Part shown: positions 43,913 through 49,770 of the stretch, piece by piece
How the letters are laid out: every line of letters starts with the position of its first letter
Numbering within the stretch: position 1 is the first letter of the stretch
Origin: an uncultured Sphingomonadales bacterium
GTDB taxonomy: Bacteria; Pseudomonadota; Alphaproteobacteria; Sphingomonadales; Sphingomonadaceae
Assembly: GCA_937898525.1 (NCBI GenBank)
Contig: CALCBC010000080.1
Span: 1-49,770, forward strand
DNA: 49,770 nt
Reading direction: 5' to 3'
The notes under the pieces: generated by a model
Databases searched by the model: none
Seen by the model: only the letters and a program-made list of their open reading frames with translations
Told to the model about the DNA's origin: nothing
Made by a program: the position numbers and the translations under genes

Positions 43913-44361
43913 CAGTAGGGCGTGCCGTCCTTGTGGAGGTAGGCGTCGCCGTCGAACCTGAGATCGATGTCGGGGTACTCCCCGTAGTCGTTGGCGCTGT
44001 CGCCGGCGCTGATCGCGATCATGCTGCAATCGGCGTCGCTGCGGTTCTGCAGGCAGTGGCCGTTGCGCACCCCCTTGGGCCAGGCCGCGACGTCGCCGGC
44101 GCGGAGCACCGTTTCGCCGCCGTCTTCGACCAGCACCGCCTCGCCCGAGAGAATGACCACCAGTTCGTCCTCGAGCGCGTGCCAGTGACGCTGCGAGCTC
44201 CACGCGCCGGGCTTCAGCACCACGTGGCTCGCGCCCATTTCGGTGAGACCCGCGACGCCCCGCAGTCGCCGGACCCAGCGCCCGGCGACGGCCTCGTTGT
44301 AAGGTGGCGGGTAACCGGTAGCGTTGCTTTGCGGGATTGCCTCGAGATCGATCTTGGGCAT
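43912..44361 (-). CDS. Cupin-domain protein
   Basis: A 149-residue single-domain cupin. Metal-binding motif 1 is QRHWHALEDELVVILSGEAV (H-x-H with downstream E), and motif 2 is around LRAGDVAAWPKGVRNGHCL. It is divergent from dapE with a 59-bp gap. Metal and substrate are unknown. Confidence 0.85.
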   Translation of the reverse strand: MPKIDLEAIPQSNATGYPPPYNEAVAGRWVRRLRGVAGLTEMGASHVVLKPGAWSSQRHWHALEDELVVILSGEAVLVEDGGETVLRAGDVAAWPKGVRNGHCLQNRSDADCSMIAISAGDSANDYGEYPDIDLRFDGDAYLHKDGTPY

Positions 44362-44420
44362 GGCGCATCTCCTCCGGCTGGTCAGCGTGCGGCGCCTCGT
44401 CTACCTCGCTGCCGATGGGA

Positions 44421-45545
44421 ATGACCAGCGACGTCGTGAGCCTCGCCGAACGGCTCATCGCCTGCGAAAGCGTGACGCCCGCGCGCGGGCCGGTGTTCGA
44501 CGTGCTCGAGGCGATGATCGTGCCGCTCGGGTTCGAGATCCACCGGTTCATCGCGGGCGGGACGGTCGAGAACATGCTGGCGATCCGTCGCGGCCCGCCG
44601 GGCAGCCGCCACTTCGCCTTCGCCGGGCACCTCGACGTGGTTCCGCCGGGCGAGGGCTGGTCGAGCCCGCCGTTCGCGCCCGAGCGGCGCGGCGGGCTGC
44701 TCTACGGCCGCGGCGCGGTCGACATGAAGGGTTCGGTCGCGGCCATGGTCGCGGCGCTCGATGAGGTCCCGGCCGAAGCCGGGACGGTCAGCCTGATCAT
44801 TACCGGCGACGAGGAAGGCGAGGCGGTCCACGGCACCCGCGCGCTGATCGAGCTGATCCGCGAACGCGGCGAGATCCCCGACATGTGCCTGGTCGGCGAG
44901 CCGACCTCGGTTGCCCGTCTCGGCGACACGGTGAAGCCCGGGCGGCGCGGCTCGGTGAACATCTTCCTCGAGGTCGAAGGCCGCGAAGGTCACGTCGCCT
45001 ACCCGCACCTCGCCGACAACCCGCTGCCGCGGCTCGTCGCGCTGCTTGCCGAGCTCGACGCTCTCGTTCTCGACGAGGGCAACGAATGGTTCCAGCCGTC
45101 GAACCTCGAGATCACCGATATCGAGGTCGGCAACCCGGCGCACAACGTCATCCCGGCACGCGCCCGCGCGCGTATCTCGATCCGCTTCAACAACCTGCAC
45201 ACCGGCGCCGCGCTCGGCGATCGGGTCAAGGAAATCGCCGCGTGCCACGGCGGTACCGCGCGCCCGGTGATCTCGGGCGAATCCTACCTGACGCCGCCGG
45301 GCCCGCTGTCGGACATCGTGCTCGCCGCGATCGAAGCGGAGACCGGCATCAGGGCGGAACTGTCGACCCGCGGCGGCACTTCCGACGCGCGCTTCCTCAG
45401 GGACCTGTGCCCGGTGATCGACTTCGGCCCGCCCAACGCGACGATGCACAAGCGCGACGAGGCCGTAGCACTCGAAGACCTCGAGGCGCTGGTGCGGATC
45501 TATCGCCGCATCGCGCTGTCTGCGCTGACGGGAGAGCAGCCATGA
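44421..45545 (+). CDS. dapE: Succinyl-diaminopimelate desuccinylase
   Basis: An M20 metallopeptidase-family enzyme of the lysine/mDAP pathway, 374 residues. FAGHLDVVPPGEGWSSPPF holds the first zinc His and Asp, YGRGAVDMKGSVAAMVAAL is the bridging-Asp motif, and TGDEEGEAVHGT has the catalytic Glu pair. The dimerisation domain contains RRGSVNIFLEVEGREGHVAY and PAHNVIPARARARISIRF. STRGGTSDARF near the end is typical for DapE. ATG 44421 or 44415 are both possible. The stop overlaps the SDF symporter start (ATGA). Confidence 0.93.
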   Translation: MTSDVVSLAERLIACESVTPARGPVFDVLEAMIVPLGFEIHRFIAGGTVENMLAIRRGPPGSRHFAFAGHLDVVPPGEGWSSPPFAPERRGGLLYGRGAVDMKGSVAAMVAALDEVPAEAGTVSLIITGDEEGEAVHGTRALIELIRERGEIPDMCLVGEPTSVARLGDTVKPGRRGSVNIFLEVEGREGHVAYPHLADNPLPRLVALLAELDALVLDEGNEWFQPSNLEITDIEVGNPAHNVIPARARARISIRFNNLHTGAALGDRVKEIAACHGGTARPVISGESYLTPPGPLSDIVLAAIEAETGIRAELSTRGGTSDARFLRDLCPVIDFGPPNATMHKRDEAVALEDLEALVRIYRRIALSALTGEQP

Positions 45546-46870
45546 CCACCGACGCCGCCGACATCGCCCGCGGGGCCGCACCGATCGGGCACGGCCGGCT
45601 GCAGTGGCGCATCCTGCTCGGCTTCCTTTTCGGCCTGATCGCCGGGCTCGCCGCCTACACGCTCGCGCGCGATGCCGCGTGGGTCGCGTGGATCGTGACT
45701 TACGTCACCGGGCCGATCGGGCAGGTCTTCCTCCGGCTGCTGTTCATGCTCGTGCTGCCGCTGCTGTTCGCGGCGCTGGTGGTCGGGATCGCCGAGATGG
45801 GCGAGATTCGCGAGCTCAAGGCGATCGGCCTGCGCACGCTCGCCTACACCGTGGTGGTCTCGTCGATCGCGGTCGCGATTTCGCTCGCCGCGGTCAACCT
45901 GCTGCGGCCGGGCGACGGAGTCGACCCGGCGGCGGCGCGCGAACTGCTCGCCCAGGGCGGCGAGGGCGCGGCGAGCATCGTCCAGGCCTCGGTCGAGAGC
46001 CAGGCCGGGGTCAACGCGCTGCTCGCGATCGTGCCGAGCAACGTCGTCCAGGCGATGAGCAACAACGACATCCTCGCGGTGATGTTCTTCGCGCTGTTCT
46101 TCGGGATCGGCCTGCTGCTCGTTCAGACGCGCCGGACCGCAGTGCTGAAGGACGCGATCGAGGGCGTCTTCGAAGTGGCGATGAAGCTGATCGGCCTCGT
46201 CATCCAGCTCGCGCCGATCGCGATCTTCTGTTTCATGTTCAATCTCTCGGCTCAGTTCGGCTGGGACCTGCTGTTCAAGCTTGCCGCCTTCGTCGGCGTG
46301 GTGCTGCTCGCGCTCGGCCTGCAGATGTTCGGGGTTTTCCCGGCGCTGCTCCGGTTAATCGCCGGCAAGAGCCCGATAGCGTTCTTCCGTGAGACCCGCG
46401 AGGCGAGCGTGATGGCGTTCTCGACTGCGAGTTCGAACGCCACGCTGCCGACGGCGCTTCGGGTTGCCGAGACCGAGCTGAGGCTGCCGCCGAAGATCAG
46501 CCGCTTCGTGCTCACGATCGGCGCTACCGCCAACCAGAACGGCACCGCGATGTTCGAGGGCGTGACGGTGCTGTTCCTCGCGCAGTTCTTCGGGGTCGAG
46601 CTCGGTCTCGGCGACCAGCTGTTCGTGATGTTCGTGTGCATCCTCGCGGGCATCGGCACCGCCGGCGTGCCCGGCGGCTCGCTGCCGGTGATCGCGCTGA
46701 TTCTCGCGGGCGTCGGCGTGCCGCCCGAGGGCATCGGGCTGATCCTCGGCGTCGATCGGTTCCTCGACATGTGCCGCACGACGCTCAATGTCGTCGGCGA
46801 CCTCGTCGCCGCGCAGGTGATCAGCGCGCTCAGCGCCAGGGATCAGCCGCCCTCCGTGTCCTCGACGTAG
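45542..46870 (+). CDS. Dicarboxylate/amino acid:cation symporter (SDF family)
   Basis: A 442-residue SDF (GltP/DctA-like) symporter with eight helices and two reentrant hairpins. HP1 serine region: AFSTASSNATLPTALRV. TM7 motif: TIGATANQNGTAMFEG, where the family consensus is NMDGT, so Met and Asp are Gln and Asn. HP2: GIGTAGVPGGSLPVIALIL. TM8: DRFLDMCRTTLNVVGD. Substrate class is a dicarboxylate or acidic/neutral amino acid. Coupled to dapE by a 4-bp overlap. Confidence 0.9.
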   Translation: MTTDAADIARGAAPIGHGRLQWRILLGFLFGLIAGLAAYTLARDAAWVAWIVTYVTGPIGQVFLRLLFMLVLPLLFAALVVGIAEMGEIRELKAIGLRTLAYTVVVSSIAVAISLAAVNLLRPGDGVDPAAARELLAQGGEGAASIVQASVESQAGVNALLAIVPSNVVQAMSNNDILAVMFFALFFGIGLLLVQTRRTAVLKDAIEGVFEVAMKLIGLVIQLAPIAIFCFMFNLSAQFGWDLLFKLAAFVGVVLLALGLQMFGVFPALLRLIAGKSPIAFFRETREASVMAFSTASSNATLPTALRVAETELRLPPKISRFVLTIGATANQNGTAMFEGVTVLFLAQFFGVELGLGDQLFVMFVCILAGIGTAGVPGGSLPVIALILAGVGVPPEGIGLILGVDRFLDMCRTTLNVVGDLVAAQVISALSARDQPPSVSST

Positions 46871-47235
46871 CGCACGGGCACGAACTTGCCGAGCCCGCAA
46901 CGCAGGCCGCGGCCGGCGCCGCTGTCGATCACCGTTATCGTGTCGACCGCGCAGAGATTGCCCGCGCTCGTCTCGTAGGCGAATCGCTCCTCGAAACCGA
47001 GCGAGGGGCACCGCGCCGGCAGCGTATTGCGGTAGACGTCGCCACCGGTCAGGCGAAAATCGATCGTGTAATCGTCGTGCACCACGGTGTTGCGGATTCG
47101 CGAGGTGAGGATGCAGTCGACCGGTTCACCCAGCGCCTCGACGGCCGGCGCGCGCACCTCGGCAGTGGTTTCGGTGTCTTCCGCGCAGGCGCCGAGCGGC
47201 AGGGCCAGGGCGACAATCAGAAGACCGGCCTTCAT
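46843..47235 (-). CDS. DUF6491-like lipoprotein
   Basis: A 130-residue protein with lipobox LPLGAC after a short signal (KAGLLIVALALPLGAC). The mature part has DCILTSRIRNTVVHDDYTID, VYRNTLPARCPSL and GNLCAVDTITVID, which fits the DUF6491 family by pattern. ATG 47235 is chosen for the signal. Its 3' end overlaps the convergent symporter gene by 28 bp. Function unknown; located 13 bp after nth. Confidence 0.75.
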   Translation of the reverse strand: MKAGLLIVALALPLGACAEDTETTAEVRAPAVEALGEPVDCILTSRIRNTVVHDDYTIDFRLTGGDVYRNTLPARCPSLGFEERFAYETSAGNLCAVDTITVIDSGAGRGLRCGLGKFVPVRYVEDTEGG

Positions 47236-47248
47236 CGCGTCTCTCCTG

Positions 47249-47920
47249 TCAGCCGCCCGCCGAATTGCTCCTCCTGCCAACGGGCGGTTCGAGCACCTTG
47301 TTCCGGTAGCCGCACAGGTCGACGACCGGGCACCGCCAGCACTCGGGCAGCCGCGCCTTGCAGGTGTAGCGGCCGTGCAGGATCAGCCAATGATGCGCGT
47401 GGCGCCTGAACGGCTGCGGAACACGCTTCTCCAGCCGTGCCTCGACCTGTTCGGGGGTCTTGCCCGGGGCGAGACCCGTGCGGTTGGCGACGCGGAACAC
47501 GTGCGTGTCGACCGCGAAAGTCTCCTCCCCGAATGCGCAGTTGAGCACGACGTTCGCCGTCTTGCGGCCGACTCCCGGCAGCCTGACCAGCGCCTCGCGG
47601 TCGGTCGGCACCTCGCCGCCGTGCTCGGCGACGAGCCGCTCGCTGAGCGCGATGACGTTCTTGGCCTTGGAATTGAACAGGCCGATCGTCCTGATGTGCT
47701 GCTTGAGACCCTCCTCGCCGAGCGCGATCATCTGCTGCGGCGTCTTCACCTGTTCGAACAGACGCCGCGTCGCCTTGTTGACGCCCGCATCGGTTGCCTG
47801 CGCGCTGAGCACGACCGCGACGAGCAGCTGGTAGACATTGCCGAACTCGAGCTCCGTCTCGGGCGAGGGATTGTCCTCGGCGAGCCGGCGGAAGAACTCG
47901 AAAACCTGGTCCCGCGTCAA
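47249..47920 (-). CDS. nth: Endonuclease III
   Basis: A 223-residue DNA glycosylase/AP lyase for oxidised pyrimidines. It has LVAVVLSAQATDAGVNKAT, the HhH motif RLPGVGRKTANVVLNCAF, the catalytic Asp in FAVDTHVFRVANR, and the C-terminal [4Fe-4S] loop CKARLPECWRCPVVDLC (C-x6-C-x2-C-x5-C). The catalytic Lys lies in the HhH region (RKTANV). The TTG at 47920 overlaps the dapB stop (TTGA), so it is translationally coupled. Confidence 0.95.
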   Translation of the reverse strand: MTRDQVFEFFRRLAEDNPSPETELEFGNVYQLLVAVVLSAQATDAGVNKATRRLFEQVKTPQQMIALGEEGLKQHIRTIGLFNSKAKNVIALSERLVAEHGGEVPTDREALVRLPGVGRKTANVVLNCAFGEETFAVDTHVFRVANRTGLAPGKTPEQVEARLEKRVPQPFRRHAHHWLILHGRYTCKARLPECWRCPVVDLCGYRNKVLEPPVGRRSNSAGG

Positions 47921-48645
47921 AGCCCGAGCACCTGCCCCATCGTGTAGCGGCCAGGCTCGCGGCCGATCAGCCAGGCGGCGCCGCGCACCGCGCCGTGGGC
48001 GAAGATCATGCGGTCCTCGGCGGTGTGCGACAGCACGAGCCGCTCCTGCGGGCCGGCGAGGATCACGCTGTGCTCTCCGGCGACCGTGCCGCCGCGCAGC
48101 GAGGCGAAGCCGATCGTGCCGGGCTCGCGCGGCCCGGTGTGGCCGTGCCGCGCCGGGCTCTCGGGCGCGTAGAAATCGATCCCCCGCCCCTCGGCCGCCG
48201 CCTCGCCGAGTATCAGCGCGGTGCCGGACGGCGCGTCGACCTTCATCCGGTGGTGCATCTCGAGCACCTCGACGTCCCACTCGGGCCCGAGCCGCGAGGT
48301 CGTCTCGCGCACGAGGTAGGCGAGTAGCGTGACGCCGAGCGAGGTATTGCCGGTCTGCAGCACCGGCACGGCGAGCGCAGCGGAATCGATTGTCGCGTGG
48401 TTGCGCTCGTCGAGCCCGGTCGTGCCGACGAGGATCGGGACGCCAGCGCCGATCGCCGCGTGGAGGTTGGCGTCGAGCGCCGCGGGAGCGGAGAAGTCGA
48501 CCAGCGCATCGCTGCGGTCGGCCAGCGCGGCCACGTCGCCGCCCCGGTCGACGCCGCCCGCGCACTCGTGTCCGGCTTCCGCGATCGCCCTGACCAGTGC
48601 CTGGCCCATGCGTCCTGCGCTGCCGATGATGCCGATGCGGGCCAT
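47917..48645 (-). CDS. dapB: 4-hydroxy-tetrahydrodipicolinate reductase
   Basis: A 242-residue DapB of the lysine/mDAP pathway. NAD(P)H-binding GIIGSAGRMGQALVRAI, then ALVDFSAPAAL and ILVGTTGLDE. Catalytic/substrate region EMHHRMKVDAPSGTALIL, GTIGFASLRGGTVAGEHSVI. Cytosolic homotetramer in the family. It is divergent from the sirtuin gene. Confidence 0.96.
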   Translation of the reverse strand: MARIGIIGSAGRMGQALVRAIAEAGHECAGGVDRGGDVAALADRSDALVDFSAPAALDANLHAAIGAGVPILVGTTGLDERNHATIDSAALAVPVLQTGNTSLGVTLLAYLVRETTSRLGPEWDVEVLEMHHRMKVDAPSGTALILGEAAAEGRGIDFYAPESPARHGHTGPREPGTIGFASLRGGTVAGEHSVILAGPQERLVLSHTAEDRMIFAHGAVRGAAWLIGREPGRYTMGQVLGL

Positions 48646-48671
48646 TGCGCCTCCGTTAGTGCGCGTGCTTC

Positions 48672-49379
48672 ATGCGGCGAATGGACGGCATCCGCAACAT
48701 CGTCATCCTCACCGGCGCCGGAATCAGCGCCGAAAGCGGCCTCAGGACCTTCCGCGCCGACGACGGGCTTTGGGAAGACCACCGGGTCGAGGACGTGGCC
48801 TCGCCGCAGGGGTTCCGCCGCGATCCCGACCTCGTGCAGCGGTTCTACGACGAGCGCCGGCGCAACATCCTCGACGCGGAGCCCAATGCCGCGCACTGCG
48901 CGCTCGGGCGGCTCGACGAGGCGTGGGACGGCGAGCTGCTGATCGTCACCCAGAACATCGACGACCTGCACGAGCGCGGCGGCGCGCGGCGGGTGCTGCA
49001 CATGCACGGCGAAGGCCTGTCGGCCTGGTGCACCGCCTGCGACGCGCGCCACCGCTGGACAGGCACGCTGCGCGACCGGCCGCCGTGCCCGGCCTGCGGA
49101 GAGCCCGCGCTCAGGCCCGATATCGTCTGGTTCGGCGAGATGCCCTACCGGATGGACGATATCTTCGCCGCGCTCGTCCGCGCGGACCTGTTCGTCTCGA
49201 TCGGTACCTCGGGCGCGGTCTATCCGGCGGCCGGATTCGTGCAGCAGGCCAAGAGCGCCGGCGCACGCACGCTCGAGCTCAATCTGGAGCGGAGCCAGGG
49301 TTCGGTATGGTTCGACGAGACGCGGCTCGGGCCGGCGAGCGAGCTGGTGCCGGCCTGGGTCGAGGAGATGCTCCGATGA
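48672..49379 (+). CDS. cobB: NAD-dependent protein deacylase, class III sirtuin
   Basis: A 235-residue Sir2 enzyme. The NAD motif is ILTGAGISAESGLRTFRADD, followed by VTQNIDDLHERGG and the catalytic His in VLHMHGE. The zinc Cys pairs are in WCTACDA and CPACGEP. Tyr and Arg in RFYDERRR match the TxxYxxR pocket of class III sirtuins, which prefer succinyl/malonyl-lysine. SIGTSGAVYPAAGFVQQA is typical. ATG 48672 or 48681. Coupled to the downstream gene by ATGA. Confidence 0.93.
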   Translation: MRRMDGIRNIVILTGAGISAESGLRTFRADDGLWEDHRVEDVASPQGFRRDPDLVQRFYDERRRNILDAEPNAAHCALGRLDEAWDGELLIVTQNIDDLHERGGARRVLHMHGEGLSAWCTACDARHRWTGTLRDRPPCPACGEPALRPDIVWFGEMPYRMDDIFAALVRADLFVSIGTSGAVYPAAGFVQQAKSAGARTLELNLERSQGSVWFDETRLGPASELVPAWVEEMLR

Positions 49380-49714
49380 CTGAATACCACGGCAGTTGTC
49401 ACTGCGGACGCATTCGCCTCGCCCTGCGCGACACGCCGGCGGAGCGCACCGAATGCAACTGTTCGATCTGCCGTCGTACTGCGGGGCTGTGGCACTATTG
49501 TTCGCCGGAGCTGGTCACCGTGGAGGGCGAGGGCACCGCCTACCGCCAGGGCGATTGCGCGCTCGACCTCTGGCACTGCCAGACCTGCGGCTGCATGACG
49601 CACTGGACGCCGGTCGATCCCGACTATCCGAGGATGGGGATCAACCTGAGGATGTTCGAACGGTCGATGTGGGAGGGGTTGCCAACGCGGTTCGTAGACG
49701 GGGCGAGCTATTAG
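49376..49714 (+). CDS. GFA-family (formaldehyde-activating-like) zinc protein
   Basis: A 112-residue GFA/CENP-V-fold protein. The zinc-binding motifs are HGSCHCGRIRLAL, ECNCSICRRTAGLW and HCQTCGCMTHW, in the canonical order. The family includes glutathione-dependent formaldehyde-activating enzyme but most members have unknown function. The ATG overlaps the sirtuin stop (ATGA). It lacks a C-terminal extension. Confidence 0.88.
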   Translation: MTEYHGSCHCGRIRLALRDTPAERTECNCSICRRTAGLWHYCSPELVTVEGEGTAYRQGDCALDLWHCQTCGCMTHWTPVDPDYPRMGINLRMFERSMWEGLPTRFVDGASY

Positions 49715-49770
49715 AGGCGGGAGGCAGCAGGCAACAGGCAGCGGTTTTCCAGCGTTCCATCCCTGCTGCC
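49715..49770. other. Intergenic end of window with a possible truncated repeat
   Basis: GGCAGCAGGCAACAGGCAGC near 49723-49742 is loosely inverted relative to CCCTGCTGCC at the window edge, suggesting a hairpin or a repeat cut by the border. Nothing else is visible. Confidence 0.3.

Overview
The window is a chromosomal segment of a high-GC alphaproteobacterium, most likely of the order Sphingomonadales (Sphingomonadaceae or Erythrobacteraceae). This is inferred from gene content and order: an rpmH-rnpA-yidD-yidC-engB run, a DUF4129-DUF4350-MoxR-DUF58-SpoIIM-RDD membrane operon, AcnA-type aconitase, a PEP-CTERM protein, a CC_3452-like secreted protein, and many short palindromic intergenic repeats. 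There is no rRNA, tRNA, prophage, plasmid or CRISPR signature. Most genes are ordinary housekeeping or conserved-hypothetical genes in intact frames.

Layout. 1-836: 5' part of aroC (minus strand, cut by the window edge). 837-1466: a gene-free stretch with a nested inverted-repeat element. 1467-4612: ruvA, then a cluster of related repeat elements with a GIY-YIG nuclease gene and a doxX-like gene, then ruvB. 4838-6175: a Ser/Thr-rich PEP-CTERM protein and a stand-alone HisKA domain with a strong terminator. 6286-14444: an alpha/beta hydrolase, a 2OG-Fe(II) oxygenase, acnA, a 56-residue membrane protein, a DMT exporter, two convergent L,D-transpeptidase-type genes and a retropepsin-like protease. 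14479-19047: GNAT, ispG, a fatty-acid hydroxylase/sterol desaturase family protein and an FAD monooxygenase. 19179-24010: a CPA2 K+/H+ antiporter, a small membrane protein, two coupled GNAT genes, isoaspartyl peptidase and PAP2 phosphatase. 24020-30413 (minus): the MoxR/DUF58 membrane operon. 30580-36037: class V aminotransferase, secreted protein, cytosolic-carboxypeptidase-like M14 peptidase with a lipoprotein, galE, rpmJ and a HAD hydrolase. 36123-38516: CC_3452-like protein, HxlR regulator, comM. 38690-43095: a ClpP-fold-like secreted protein followed by rpmH-rnpA-yidD-yidC-engB. 43185-49714: GST, cupin, dapE, an SDF symporter, a DUF6491-like lipoprotein, nth, dapB, a class III sirtuin and a GFA-family protein.

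How genes work together. ruvA and ruvB supply the Holliday-junction branch-migration motor; ruvC is not adjacent. rpmH, rnpA, yidD, yidC and engB form the usual ribosome/RNase P/membrane-insertion cluster. dapE and dapB both serve diaminopimelate/lysine synthesis. The two L,D-transpeptidase-type proteins and the PAP2 protein act on or near the envelope. The MoxR operon has mostly ATGA-overlapping genes and probably forms one MoxR-VWA membrane complex.

The most unusual feature is the ruvA-ruvB interval. A 401-bp element (2331-2731) carries a GIY-YIG nuclease gene between 29-bp inverted ends. It is flanked by two 158-bp copies (2109-2266 and 3316-3473) that lack exactly 243 bp, the nuclease core, at the same junction. 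Both keep the start codon, the reading frame and a stop codon supplied by the terminal repeat. This looks like an autonomous element with MITE-like derivatives, comparable in layout to RAYT/REPIN systems but with a different enzyme.
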